Below, one piece after another: positions 7,628 through 17,566 of a DNA stretch of 64,000 nt (position 1 is the first letter of the stretch; each line of letters starts with the position of its first letter). Under the pieces are notes generated by a model that saw nothing but the letters and a program-made list of their open reading frames with translations, made no database searches and was not told the origin of the DNA. Origin of the DNA: Candidatus Zhuqueibacterota bacterium (lineage in GTDB: Bacteria > Zhuqueibacterota > Zhuqueibacteria > Oceanimicrobiales > Oceanimicrobiaceae); contig JAJDAF010000013.1 of NCBI GenBank assembly GCA_029261995.1, positions 1-64,000 on the forward strand, read 5' to 3'. A program made the translations under genes and the position numbers.

Positions 7628-9931
7628 TCACGAAAGTCCCCGGCCGCGGCGCACATACCATTCGACACACAAAATAACGGCGACCAGCAGAAACCAAATC
7701 GGCATGTCCCACAAGTCATGGTCAACAAGCTTCGAGTAGCTGCTATGCATCACAGAGATCTCGGACGCCATGTCCTTTGCTTCGTCCTGATGGTAGTATT
7801 TGCCGCCGCTGACATCGGCAATACGCTTCAAAAATGTCGATTGCAGATGCGCGTTAGCAAACTCGGCTTTGGATTCCTCCACGTAGAACGCCGACTCGCT
7901 TTTGCCGAGAAATTCGCCGCTGGCGGAGTAGGCATTCACTTCCGCCAGGTACATGCCTTCCTCATCCGGGTGGTAGACGCCAAGATATTCGACGGCGCCA
8001 TTTGAAGACCACCTGAAGGGCACCGAGATTCTCCCGCCAGATGGCTTACGAATGGTCGCTTTGATGGTGGCGTCATTGATGGTCGCGTAAGAGCTGTCCC
8101 GGACATCGATTTTGAGCGTCACCTGTTCGTTGGGCACATACGAGTCTTTGTCAAGATGCGACTCGATGGGTGCAGGTGAATTCAACGCCAGCCAGCGCAT
8201 GACCTGGCGCCAGAAGCGTTCGTGGCTGGTATCCTGATGTGGCATCCCCATTTGCCAGAGCCACGAACTGGCGGCCGCAAAAGCCATGGACCGCCCGCGG
8301 CCGAACCGTTGCTGCGCCATGATGATTTTCGGATTCTGCGATTCGCTCAGAGGATGCACTGCCAGAATAGTCGCTCCGGGTTTCGCCCGCCCAAGCGGAT
8401 TGTGCCCCGCCAACTCAGACAACTTGTCCCACGCAGCGCGATTGCTGGCGTCATCTGAAGCCAATTGCAGAATCGCATTGCGGTAGCCCTCGGGGGTGAT
8501 CAGCAGCCTGTATTTGTCGCTGGAGGCCAGACGGCCCGACAGACTCTGAGGCGGCAACTCAACTGGCAGCAATTTCTCAATAACAGATTTGCTGTAGCCC
8601 CCCTGTGCGAAGGAGTGGCTGCCCCCGAGCATGAGAAAGCCACCGCCGCGCTGCGAAACGAACTCGAGCGTGTTCTGCAATTGTACATCGTTGAAAAATT
8701 CTTGCTCAATACTGCCAAAAATGATGGCGTCGTACTTGAAGAGATCCTGTTTGGTAACCGGGTATCCGCTTTGCAACTCGAGTTGGTTCTTCACGCCCTG
8801 GCGGTAAAACTTGGACTTCGCTTCCGGCGAGTCTCCGGCGCCGGCTTTGCGCGTGCGCAGCAGGGAAACCAGATCGATGCTTTCATCGCCGTCAAGAGCC
8901 CGCCGAATAAACTTGAACTCGGCGCGCGGATGTCCTTCTACGTAAAGCACCCGCGCCTGCCGGCTGCGATTGTCGATGAGGAAGCGCTTGCTGTTGTTTT
9001 CCTCGATGCTCTCTTTCTGTTTCGCCAGCACGGTGAGCGAGTAGCGCACGAAGCCTTTTCTGGCCGGTGAAAATTTCAGGGATGCACGAGTAGCGCTGCC
9101 CTTCAGAATCACGCTTTGCCGCTTGATTACCCGCCCCTCTTCGCGCAACTCCAGCTCAACATTTTGATCTTCCAGATTCTTGTTTTTGATGAGAGCGGAA
9201 AGCTCGACGACGGAATTTTCAATCACGGAATGATTTGCCGCCACCTTCGCCAGCTCGACGTCTTTGGTCTGCTCGCTGCCCACGCCAACCACGAACACCG
9301 GTAGCCCGTTTGCCTTCAGCGCAGATGCGACCCCCAGGGGATCGGAATTTCCATTGTCAACTCCGTCCGTGATCAGGACGACCCCGGAAACGGCAGTCTG
9401 TTTTCCAAGCTGCTCGGCAAACTCAAGCCCTTTCGCCAGATCAGTAGCGGCGCCATCGGCGGACAAATCATTTGATTCAGGCAGGTGTCGCACGTCCGAC
9501 GAAAACTTGTACATCTGAGTTTTGAAATTCTCTTTCAGACTCTGTGAAAGGCCGGGCTTGTCAGGGTTGCCCAGCAGCTCGAGGGCGAAGCTCTGCCGGC
9601 TTTTACCACGCCCGACATCCTTGATCGACATGCTTTTTGAGTCATCGACCAGCACAATGAGAGAAGACTTGCGCGGCATCACACGCGACACCGTGACAAC
9701 GGGTTCGAGCAACAAGAAAAGCAAAATCAGAATCGCGAAAATCTTCAACCCGATGAGCGTGCCTTTGAAAACCCGGGACAATTCGATCGTGGTGCGCTGA
9801 TAGATTACCCAGATGCTCACGGCAAACGCGACGGCCATTAGCAGTAGAAAGACCAGAGACGGCAAGTAGTTGAAGGTCACCGCTCCCTCTGAAAAAATAA
9901 CCGGGCTATATTTGAACAGAAATTCGAACAT
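7628..9931 (-). CDS. Membrane-anchored VWA protein with glutamine-amidotransferase-like domain
   Basis: 767 aa. Two N-terminal membrane helices (about 24-45 and 58-80) are followed by a VWA domain with an intact metal site (DDSKS at 96-100, later LITDGVDN). A GATase-I-like flavodoxin fold comes next (RVLYVEGHP, FLMLGGSHSFAQGGY) without an evident catalytic triad, then a beta-sandwich and a final membrane helix (FLLVAVILCVEWY). Such proteins close many MoxR/VWA operons and are thought to act in envelope complex assembly. It lies 35 bases after DUF4175, so the two are co-transcribed. The periplasmic orientation of the VWA domain is an inference. Confidence 0.85.
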   Translation of the reverse strand: MFEFLFKYSPVIFSEGAVTFNYLPSLVFLLLMAVAFAVSIWVIYQRTTIELSRVFKGTLIGLKIFAILILLFLLLEPVVTVSRVMPRKSSLIVLVDDSKSMSIKDVGRGKSRQSFALELLGNPDKPGLSQSLKENFKTQMYKFSSDVRHLPESNDLSADGAATDLAKGLEFAEQLGKQTAVSGVVLITDGVDNGNSDPLGVASALKANGLPVFVVGVGSEQTKDVELAKVAANHSVIENSVVELSALIKNKNLEDQNVELELREEGRVIKRQSVILKGSATRASLKFSPARKGFVRYSLTVLAKQKESIEENNSKRFLIDNRSRQARVLYVEGHPRAEFKFIRRALDGDESIDLVSLLRTRKAGAGDSPEAKSKFYRQGVKNQLELQSGYPVTKQDLFKYDAIIFGSIEQEFFNDVQLQNTLEFVSQRGGGFLMLGGSHSFAQGGYSKSVIEKLLPVELPPQSLSGRLASSDKYRLLITPEGYRNAILQLASDDASNRAAWDKLSELAGHNPLGRAKPGATILAVHPLSESQNPKIIMAQQRFGRGRSMAFAAASSWLWQMGMPHQDTSHERFWRQVMRWLALNSPAPIESHLDKDSYVPNEQVTLKIDVRDSSYATINDATIKATIRKPSGGRISVPFRWSSNGAVEYLGVYHPDEEGMYLAEVNAYSASGEFLGKSESAFYVEESKAEFANAHLQSTFLKRIADVSGGKYYHQDEAKDMASEISVMHSSYSKLVDHDLWDMPIWFLLVAVILCVEWYVRRGRGLS

Positions 9932-9966
9932 ACGTTTGGCTTTGCCTTCTGATTACAATTCGTGCG

Positions 9967-12900
9967 TCATTCTTGAGCCCGGGAGAGCGCTTCGTAGTAT
10001 TTTTCGACCAGTTCCCGGTAGCCCGGAGGAATCCGCTCCTCGCGCGCCAAGAATAATTTTTCTTTGTTTTTGAGAAGCTCAAGTCTCTGGGCGAGTTCTG
10101 CCTCGAGGTGCCTGAGCGGAACCATGACCTGATTCTCGATCAGCTCAATTCTGTTGCGAACGCCGCCGGAGAAGGTCCGGACCACCCCATCCATACCTTG
10201 ACTCAGGTCGCGCATGGATTGCGACAAAGATGTGTCCGCCTGCAAAGATTGCTGGATACTTTCGAGTTCGTTCATACCCTTCGACAACTCTTCATTCATC
10301 CAGTCGAGCTTGCCTGGGTCGAGATTCTCACCCCGTTGGCCGGCCTGGCCCTTTTCGCCGCGTTTACCAGAGCTTTGCTGTCCGCCCTCCTGCTCACCGG
10401 AAGCCTCTCTGCTGAGTTTCTCTCCCCGGCGTTGCAACGATTCCAGGCTTTCCCGAAGCCGTTGCGTCTGGTTGAGTGCAAGGTCCAGGCGTTCTTGCTC
10501 AGACTCCGCCATGGCGCCCCGAAGCTGCGACAACTGTTTGCCGGCGCGTTCCAGCATCGATTGAATATGCTGTTCCGCTCGCAGCGCAGAGTTGAGCTGT
10601 CCATCCTTCAGCATTTTCTCCGCGGCGGCCATCTCTTGCTGCACATCGCTCTTCTGCAACTCCTGGTCAACCTGCCGCAGTTGACGCGAAAACTCGTCAC
10701 GTGTTCTGCGCGCCTGCTCTCCCATCTTCTCCAGTTGCTGCCGCGCCGAGGCAAAGTCCTCGCGCAGGTTCTTTTGTTTGTTTTGCAGGTCTTCCGTGCC
10801 CTCTCCGTCCTCTTGTCTGGTCAAATCTTTGACATCCTGGGTCAGCTCGCTTTGCTGCCTCACAAGGTCCTGAAATTGCTGTTCCACGTCTGCAAGCTTC
10901 CGCCGCAGTGAGGCTTTCTGGTCTTGCTGCAGCAGGTCCTGCAACTGCGACAATTTGTTGAGAGCCCGGGTGCCTTTGGCCGCAGCCAACTCGGTATTCT
11001 CGTTTCGCAAGTTGTGGGACGCGTTGTTCATTTCGGAGGTCGCCTGACGCAAATTCTGCTGCACCGAACGTGGCAGGCTCTGGTTGTTGCGAGCCAAATC
11101 CTGCATTTGCCGACTCAACTCCTGAGTCTCCCTGCGAATCTGTTCCTGCTCTCTGCGCAACTCTTCCGCGCGCCGTTTTTTCTCCTGCTGCGTATTGTCC
11201 TGGCGAGCGAGATCCTGCATCTTGCGATTCGACTCCTGCTGTCGCTTTGCCAGCTCCTTCACTTTGTCCAATGCTTCGTTCACTTGTTCGCCGGACTGCT
11301 GCTGCCTGCGTTGATTCAGCGTTTCGTACTTGCTGTTAAGCTTGTCCATCTCATTCTCGAAGAGCTGGGTCAGTTCGTCCAGGGCGGCCTTATTGCCCTG
11401 CCCCTGGGCTTGCTGCTGCTGAATCTGAACTTCCCGAATCTGAGCCTCGGCCAGCAGCAGACTTCGCAAGGCTTCGCGCTGCGGGATTTGTGCTTCCTGA
11501 AGTTTGGCATCACGCAGTTCTTTCAAGGCACGCGCCATGGCCTCAACCGCGTCAGCGTAAAACTTGGTGACATCGGGGCCGGTCTCACGGGTGAACATCG
11601 AACGTTGCTCCATCTGCATCAGGGTGCTCTGCGTTACTTCCTGCAGATTCTCCTGGCTTTCAACAAGAATATCGATGTTCGTGGAAAACTCATCTGATTC
11701 AAGAGTGCCGCTCTTCTGATGCGTCTTCCAGGTTGCGATGATGATCTCTTTTTGGGTTTTGGAAAGCTTGCCGGCGTTATCTCCACCGCCGGCCATCTGT
11801 CCCTGAGAAAGCGGCCGGGTGAATTCCATCTCAAACGGCCTGATTTCTACAAAAAAGATATCGGATGTGGCGCGGCTGCCTTTGCCGGCGCCAGCATCGG
11901 CCGCCTCCACGTAGTAGCCGACAAAATCCCCGGGTTGCAGCCCAAGGTCCTCAAGATAAAACATATAGCTGGAACTGAATTCGCTCATCGTTTCAAGGCT
12001 CGCCGACTTTGGCCGCGATTTCTTCGATGTCAGCTTGAGCCGCACAGTCTTCTCGTCGGAACTGTTGACGACATATTTCAGGTTGACCGCAGGCCTGCCA
12101 AAGTCATCCTGCACTTTAATTCCAACCGGCACTTCCTCCAGCAAACTGGCTTTAATATCGCGGCCAGGGCGGCTCAAAGTCAGGACGGGCGGTTGGTTCG
12201 GCAGCGCATGGATGTAGTACTCGGGCGCCGGATCGTTGCTGAGTTCATCCATATCTTCGATGGCGATGGCGTAGTAATCATCCTCAGTGACGGTAAATGT
12301 GGCGGTCACCAGGCTGTCGTTTCTGACCGAGGTTTTGATTTTCTCGCCGCTGCCAAATACAACCCTGGCGCTTTGCAGAGGTTTATCCGCCGTCGCGGTC
12401 AAGCTCACGACCGTGCCCTCGGGCGCCCAGATATCGCCACCATCGTATTCGCGCGTTGGTTTCAGGCCGGTGTATTTCGGGAAGGTGTAGGCGAGTTCGA
12501 CCTGGCTGATGCGCGGCGCTTCGTAAACGGCCAGGGTGTAAACCTCCGACAACCTCTCATCCGCACGGACGTAGTATTTCGTTGTCTCCTGCAGGTCAAA
12601 AATGTTGTAGAAATAAGTCTTCGCCTCGAGCGAGGCAGCCATTTCTACCTTTTGCCAACTCGAGTCGCCATCATAAAAATACAAAGACAATTGCTCCGCC
12701 TCAAAACCTGTCAACTCGACCTTGACTTCCTGTGGGGTTCCTCTGAGCACGCGGGTGTTGCCAGGCGTGACCAGCAAGGCCGGCTTTGGCTTCACAGTCG
12801 GGAAATTCCACGGCGCCAGCAAACGACTGGAGTGCAGGGTGAAAAAATCAAGGTTGGCAAAAATCAGGGCCAGAAACAGCACCGCCACCACGCTGGAAAC

Positions 12901-13356
12901 GCTCCCCCACAAAGCAGCGCCACGGGAATTGATCGCCTTCTTCAAATTCAGAGGCTCTATGTGAAAACGCGTATCTTCCAGCAGTTTTTCGAGAATTCGT
13001 TGCGAAGCCTGAGGATCCGGTGCATCTCCCAGCTCGATTGCGGTGACCAGCCGGTCCTCGAGATGAGGGTGTTTTTCTTCCAGGTAGCGGGCGAGTTGAG
13101 TTTCATTGGGTATCTTCATCAGGGGCCGGACAAGCTCAAGGTAGGCCGAAACAGCAAAAACTCCGGCTGTCAAAACCAGGAGCGCAACCCGGACTATGCT
13201 GTCCAACTCAAGCAGAGAATCGAGGGCAAACCCCGCCGCAAATACCGCCGTTGTTGCCAGCAATATGCGCGCTATGCCCTTCAAAATGACGACCTTCTTC
13301 CACTGGCCACAAACCTGGTCGATCTTCTGCTTCAGTCGCTGGTGTTGATATTGCAT
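9967..13356 (-). CDS. DUF4175-like large membrane/coiled-coil protein
   Basis: 1129 aa. Three membrane helices near the N-terminus (about 22-43, 50-72, 150-170) are followed by a long Ig-like/beta-rich periplasmic region (about 180-540). A very long Gln/Glu/Arg-rich coiled coil (about 560-1090) contains many QQ and REQ heptads. This arrangement is that of DUF4175 family proteins found next to MoxR/BatA genes. The coiled coil could span or brace the envelope, or bind a partner VWA protein. It lies 37 bases downstream of the BatA-type gene and 35 upstream of the VWA/GATase gene. The biochemical function is unknown. Confidence 0.85.
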   Translation of the reverse strand: MQYQHQRLKQKIDQVCGQWKKVVILKGIARILLATTAVFAAGFALDSLLELDSIVRVALLVLTAGVFAVSAYLELVRPLMKIPNETQLARYLEEKHPHLEDRLVTAIELGDAPDPQASQRILEKLLEDTRFHIEPLNLKKAINSRGAALWGSVSSVVAVLFLALIFANLDFFTLHSSRLLAPWNFPTVKPKPALLVTPGNTRVLRGTPQEVKVELTGFEAEQLSLYFYDGDSSWQKVEMAASLEAKTYFYNIFDLQETTKYYVRADERLSEVYTLAVYEAPRISQVELAYTFPKYTGLKPTREYDGGDIWAPEGTVVSLTATADKPLQSARVVFGSGEKIKTSVRNDSLVTATFTVTEDDYYAIAIEDMDELSNDPAPEYYIHALPNQPPVLTLSRPGRDIKASLLEEVPVGIKVQDDFGRPAVNLKYVVNSSDEKTVRLKLTSKKSRPKSASLETMSEFSSSYMFYLEDLGLQPGDFVGYYVEAADAGAGKGSRATSDIFFVEIRPFEMEFTRPLSQGQMAGGGDNAGKLSKTQKEIIIATWKTHQKSGTLESDEFSTNIDILVESQENLQEVTQSTLMQMEQRSMFTRETGPDVTKFYADAVEAMARALKELRDAKLQEAQIPQREALRSLLLAEAQIREVQIQQQQAQGQGNKAALDELTQLFENEMDKLNSKYETLNQRRQQQSGEQVNEALDKVKELAKRQQESNRKMQDLARQDNTQQEKKRRAEELRREQEQIRRETQELSRQMQDLARNNQSLPRSVQQNLRQATSEMNNASHNLRNENTELAAAKGTRALNKLSQLQDLLQQDQKASLRRKLADVEQQFQDLVRQQSELTQDVKDLTRQEDGEGTEDLQNKQKNLREDFASARQQLEKMGEQARRTRDEFSRQLRQVDQELQKSDVQQEMAAAEKMLKDGQLNSALRAEQHIQSMLERAGKQLSQLRGAMAESEQERLDLALNQTQRLRESLESLQRRGEKLSREASGEQEGGQQSSGKRGEKGQAGQRGENLDPGKLDWMNEELSKGMNELESIQQSLQADTSLSQSMRDLSQGMDGVVRTFSGGVRNRIELIENQVMVPLRHLEAELAQRLELLKNKEKLFLAREERIPPGYRELVEKYYEALSRAQE

Positions 13357-13393
13357 TCTGTCACTCTCGTCCGTTGCTTAGCTGCACAATGTC

Positions 13394-15445
13394 CTATCGA
13401 AATGTCCGATTGGCCAACCATGTTTCCGCCACCAGGAGCAAGAGCACCAACAACACTGCAAAGCGCCACAGCTTCTGGTTCTTCTCTACCTGATCACTCA
13501 GTTGTACGGCGGCAAGCGAGGCGACCTGCACCTGGCCGGCGAGCTGGGTTTTCTCTTGTTCGAGTTCAATCTCGGGAACCGGCGTCAGGTCTGATTCCGC
13601 CGCATCTACGTTGACTACAAAATACGCCAGCGCCCGGCGGCCACCTGGTTTGCGTATTTCGTAGATACCAGGCTCTTCGGTATCTTCAAACAGAGCGGTG
13701 GCGGCCTGCACGACGTCACCAGAAGGCTTACGAACCTGGACGTTGTTGAACGAGCCTGCCCGCGACAGCGAGACCGAACTCCCCACCAGAAACGACTCCT
13801 GACCCTTCGGCTGCGCCGCTACGTACTGCAATGTCTGGTAAATCAGCGGCAGATAGAGCGCCTTTACTGGAAGATTGTTCCACTCCGTGTCCAACGTCGA
13901 GGTAAAAAGCACGACGGTCCCGGCTCCGACTCTGCGTTCGAGCAGCGCGGGGCTGCCATCATCAAAGGAAGCGATCACAGCCTCAGGCGATATTGGCTCA
14001 GAATGATAATATTGGTAGAACTCCGCAATGCTGGGGTCACTCTGGCCCGCATCCGCAAATAGTCTGAAGATAGGATGTTGATAGTCAATTTCAGCCAGAA
14101 TGAGGCCGTTGTCTCTGTCTACGGCACTGAATCCGCGGTTGGTCAGCGAAGCCGGCGTCAGTTCTTGAAACAGGCGGTTATAAATGCTGGCATTAACCTG
14201 GTCTCCAAGCGCGATAATCAAGCCGCCACCGGCGCGAACGAAATAGGCTAGCCGCTCAACATCCTGCCGCGACACATCTTTGATGTTGGCAAGAATAATA
14301 GCCCTGTAGCGATTCAGATCGTGCTGCTGCAACTGCGCGGCCCCAATCTGGTCCAGAGAGAATCTGGCTAGCTTCGGTAGATTGATGGCGCGCTCGAGAA
14401 AAAACAGTTCGTCCCGCGTAACATCCTTCGCAGGCTCGCCATTGATGGCAAGAATTCTGGATGTGCTCTGGTTTTCCAGGACAAAATGGAAGCGATTATC
14501 TACGGCCAAGTCATCGGCGGTATCGAGTTCAACCGAACCCGCGACCACTTTCCCCTTCAATGACACACGCCGGAACCGGACGGTTTGCTCTGCTCCGGGC
14601 TCCAGCATCAAATCCCGATGGGCGATCTTGCGCTTGTTGATCTTAAGCTGCAGCTTGGTCCGCTTCTTCTCCAAGCCAAAATTACGAACTCTAGCAAGCA
14701 CATCGCCGCGCGCGGTCTGGCGTTCATCCCGAACAACATGCAAGTCCTGGACTGCGACATTGTCACGCCTGTCCTGGCCCACTGGCACAAGATCCAGTGC
14801 GATGCCTTCCTGGATGTTCCAGTGTGGATTCAGGTTGTCCCAGCCGGTTTTTCGAAAATCAGAAATGAGGTGAACTCTCTTGAGGTTGTAGGGCGACTCC
14901 ATCAGAATTGCTTCCGCCGACTGCAGCGCCTGCATGTAATTCGTGCTGCGGTTTGTCACATGCAGCCTCGCGTCAAGCTGGCTGGCGAGCGAGTTGAAGT
15001 TGCTTTGGGTTTCGCCAACGACCTCTGAGATTTCGGAAAACTGCATCACCGTCACCTGGTCGCGAGGCCTGAAACCGCTGACAATCTCACGGGCCTGCTC
15101 GACCGCTTCTCCAAACTTATCCGCCGCAGCCATGCTGTAAGAGTTGTCAACCAGCACGACAGCGGCTTTGGGTTCATCGCCCCAGAACGCAGCTGTGTTC
15201 TGGTTCTCAAGAAACGGACGCGCAAAAGCCAAAGCAAGAACCGCGAGGGCCAGAATTCTCAACGCCAGCAGAATGAATTGCTTCAAACGCTGCGAACGAT
15301 AGCGTTCATTTGGCGCAACCGTCAGGAACCGAATAGCGGCAAACGGCAGCTTGGCTGCTTTGTTGCGCTTGATCAAATGAATGATGATGGGCAACGTTGC
15401 TGCTGCCGCGGCGCCCCAGAGAAACAGTGAATTCAAGAATGACAT
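13394..15445 (-). CDS. BatA-type double-TM VWA protein
   Basis: The N-terminus (SLFLWGAAAAATLPIIIHLI, then FILLALRILALAVLAL) is the BatA N-terminal double-transmembrane domain. A VWA domain with an intact MIDAS (DNSYS, Asp100/Ser102/Ser104 counting from 15445) follows, then a GATase-like segment (AIILANIKD, GGGLIIALGD) and a C-terminal membrane helix ending WLANRTFR. I chose the ATG at 15445; a TTG four codons upstream is possible. Neither has a clear Shine-Dalgarno, consistent with FCB-group genes. It probably works with the MoxR ATPase and DUF58 protein encoded immediately before it. Confidence 0.88.
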   Translation of the reverse strand: MSFLNSLFLWGAAAAATLPIIIHLIKRNKAAKLPFAAIRFLTVAPNERYRSQRLKQFILLALRILALAVLALAFARPFLENQNTAAFWGDEPKAAVVLVDNSYSMAAADKFGEAVEQAREIVSGFRPRDQVTVMQFSEISEVVGETQSNFNSLASQLDARLHVTNRSTNYMQALQSAEAILMESPYNLKRVHLISDFRKTGWDNLNPHWNIQEGIALDLVPVGQDRRDNVAVQDLHVVRDERQTARGDVLARVRNFGLEKKRTKLQLKINKRKIAHRDLMLEPGAEQTVRFRRVSLKGKVVAGSVELDTADDLAVDNRFHFVLENQSTSRILAINGEPAKDVTRDELFFLERAINLPKLARFSLDQIGAAQLQQHDLNRYRAIILANIKDVSRQDVERLAYFVRAGGGLIIALGDQVNASIYNRLFQELTPASLTNRGFSAVDRDNGLILAEIDYQHPIFRLFADAGQSDPSIAEFYQYYHSEPISPEAVIASFDDGSPALLERRVGAGTVVLFTSTLDTEWNNLPVKALYLPLIYQTLQYVAAQPKGQESFLVGSSVSLSRAGSFNNVQVRKPSGDVVQAATALFEDTEEPGIYEIRKPGGRRALAYFVVNVDAAESDLTPVPEIELEQEKTQLAGQVQVASLAAVQLSDQVEKNQKLWRFAVLLVLLLLVAETWLANRTFR

Positions 15446-15559
15446 TTGAAAAAACAATTAAGAATTAAGTGTTTTGAACTACGAATTGCAGAACAGGTTT
15501 TGGATTCAGAGAACATAATTCGTAATTCACAATTCGTAACCTGTAATTATAATTATCGC
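15446..15559. repeat. AT-rich spacer with AATTCGTAA-type repeats
   Basis: Within an otherwise tightly packed operon this spacer contains repeated near-copies of AATTCGTAA, AATTCACAATTCGTAA and AATTAAGAATTAAG. The motif family resembles low-complexity intergenic repeats and contrasts with the GC-richer flanking genes. It could include an internal promoter for the BatA gene, but no clean -35/-10 pair is claimed. Confidence 0.5.
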
Positions 15560-16453
15560 TCATCCCTTTCTGCTGCGATTCGTCAAATAGCTGAACAGCG
15601 CGAAATCCAGGGGCTTCGAGGTGTTGAGCAGATGATAGTCCACCTGCATGCGGCCGCAGCCGCGTTTGAAGGCCTCGATGTGCTCATTCAGGCGTTTCAT
15701 ATAAGTGTCGCGCACCATGGTCGGAATGGCCATAAACTCGCCGCTACCTTCCAGATCGATGAATTTCGTCGCATTTTTGAATGGGAAGTTCAACTCGCTG
15801 TCGTCCATGACATGGAAGACGATCAGATCGTGCCCCTTAAAACGAATGTGCTGAAGTCCCTCTATTACTTGCTCCGGCTCGTCCAGAAGGTCGGAGATCA
15901 GGATGATTAAACCTTTTTTGTTGATGGTTTCCGCGATCTGATGCAGCGGCAGCGAGAGTTCGGTTTTGGCGCCATGCTCGAGTTTGTCCAGATAGTTGAG
16001 AATAGTGAGCAGATGGCCTCGCCGGTTTCGCGCCGGCACATGCTGTCGGATCTCGTTGTCGAAGACCATCATGCCAACGCCGTCGCGCTGCTGAAAAATC
16101 AGATAACCCAGGGAGGCAGCCAGATAGGAAGCATATTCCATCTTGGTCACGCCGGCATTGCCGTACCCCATCGAGGCGCTGCAATCCAGGAGAATATGGC
16201 AATTCAGGTTCGTTTCTTCCTCGAACTCCTTCAGGTAGTAGCGGTCAGAACGGGCAAACACCTTCCAGTCGATGAAACGGATGTCGTCACCTGGAGCGTA
16301 CTCGCGGTACTCGGCAAACTCGACGCTGAAGCCGCGATAGGGACTGCGGTGCAAGCCGTAGATGAAGCCCTCAACCACTGTGCGGGCGCGCAAGTCCATG
16401 CCGGAAATTTTCGAAAGGACCTTGGGGTCGAGGAATCGAAGCTGGTTGGCCAT
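15560..16453 (-). CDS. DUF58 domain protein (VWA-like)
   Basis: 297 aa, the usual length for the family. It contains the DUF58 signature REYAPGDDIRFIDWKVFARS (residues 50-69) and a VWA-type metal site DCSAS (90-94). DUF58 proteins are encoded next to MoxR ATPases almost everywhere they occur and are regarded as the VWA partner of the ATPase. The start lies 3 bases after the moxR stop, so the two are translationally linked. No membrane helix or signal peptide is seen, so it is cytoplasmic. Confidence 0.93.
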   Translation of the reverse strand: MANQLRFLDPKVLSKISGMDLRARTVVEGFIYGLHRSPYRGFSVEFAEYREYAPGDDIRFIDWKVFARSDRYYLKEFEEETNLNCHILLDCSASMGYGNAGVTKMEYASYLAASLGYLIFQQRDGVGMMVFDNEIRQHVPARNRRGHLLTILNYLDKLEHGAKTELSLPLHQIAETINKKGLIILISDLLDEPEQVIEGLQHIRFKGHDLIVFHVMDDSELNFPFKNATKFIDLEGSGEFMAIPTMVRDTYMKRLNEHIEAFKRGCGRMQVDYHLLNTSKPLDFALFSYLTNRSRKG

Positions 16454-16456
16454 GAT

Positions 16457-17485
16457 TTACATCCCGGACTTTGGCTCAGGCACGATTTCCAGCAGACGCC
16501 GGACGACGTCATCAGACGTCACTTTTTCCGATTCCGCATAAAAATTAGTGAGGATTCGATGGCGCAGAACCGGCAGCGCCAGTTGCTTGATATCGTTGAC
16601 TGACACGTTGTAACGGCCCTCCATAATCGCCCGGGCCTTGCCGCCGAGAATCAGATTCTGCGAAGCGCGCAGGCCGGCGCCCCAGCTCACCCAGTTCTTG
16701 ACGAAGTCAGGCGCATCCTTGTTGTTTGGCCGGCTCGCCGTGACCAGCCGGACGGCGTACTGTGCAACCTGTTCGGACAGCGGGACTTTTCTCACCACCT
16801 TCTGGAACTCGATAACTTCCTGGCCGGTGACGACGCGTTGCAGGTCCGGTTGATAGTTGGTCGTCGTAGATGTCACCACCTTGACTTCGTCTTCTTCCTT
16901 AAGATAATCGACGACAATGTTGAACATAAACCGGTCCAGTTGCGCCTCCGGCAACGGATAAGTGCCCTCAAGCTCGATGGGATTTTGGGTGGCCAGCACG
17001 AAAAAAGGTTCATCCAAGCTGTAGGTATTTCCACCCGCCGTGACGCTGTGTTCCTGCATGGCCTCGAGAAGGGCGGACTGTGTTTTCGGCGGCGTGCGAT
17101 TGATCTCGTCAGCTAGAACGATGTTGGCGAACACCGGACCTTTGACAAAGTGCAGCGTCCGGCGGCCGGTCGTGCGATCTTCTTCGATGACGTCAGTGCC
17201 AACGATGTCGGACGGCATCAAATCCGGCGTGAATTGGATGCGCTTGAATTTCAAATCGAGAATCTGAGCGATGGTCCGGATGAGCAGCGTCTTGGCCAGG
17301 CCGGGGACGCCGGTGATCAGACAATGTCCGCCTGTAAACAAGGCCAGCAACACCTGGTTGATGACGCGGTCCTGGCCGATAATGACTTTGCGCAGCTCGT
17401 CGTAAATCTTGCGGCTGCCGTCGCGCAGCTTCTCGACGTAGACCAGATCTTCCTGCTGCTCAGATGATACCATATTTTCTTGCAT
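16457..17485 (-). CDS. MoxR-family AAA+ ATPase
   Basis: 342 aa. Walker A GVPGLAKT (59-66), Walker B IVLADEINR (122-130), and sensor-type ATQNPIELEGTYPLPEAQLD further on, all typical of MoxR. These ATPases act as chaperones in maturation of protein complexes together with VWA partners. The ATG at 17485 has GGAG five to six bases upstream. It is followed after 3 bases by DUF58 and then by the BatA, DUF4175 and VWA genes, the conserved order for this class of operon. Confidence 0.95.
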   Translation of the reverse strand: MQENMVSSEQQEDLVYVEKLRDGSRKIYDELRKVIIGQDRVINQVLLALFTGGHCLITGVPGLAKTLLIRTIAQILDLKFKRIQFTPDLMPSDIVGTDVIEEDRTTGRRTLHFVKGPVFANIVLADEINRTPPKTQSALLEAMQEHSVTAGGNTYSLDEPFFVLATQNPIELEGTYPLPEAQLDRFMFNIVVDYLKEEDEVKVVTSTTTNYQPDLQRVVTGQEVIEFQKVVRKVPLSEQVAQYAVRLVTASRPNNKDAPDFVKNWVSWGAGLRASQNLILGGKARAIMEGRYNVSVNDIKQLALPVLRHRILTNFYAESEKVTSDDVVRRLLEIVPEPKSGM

Positions 17486-17566
17486 GTTTGCTCCAATCTC
17501 CCTGGCTAAGTGTCAGAACCAAACCGTATGAGGTCAAATTCCGAGTCCCAATTCCAAATGACCAAT

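Noticed and set aside
11719-13614. 631-codon plus-strand frame opposite DUF4175/BatA
   Set aside because: The opposite strand encodes well-conserved domains; this frame is a GC-bias shadow without a ribosome site.
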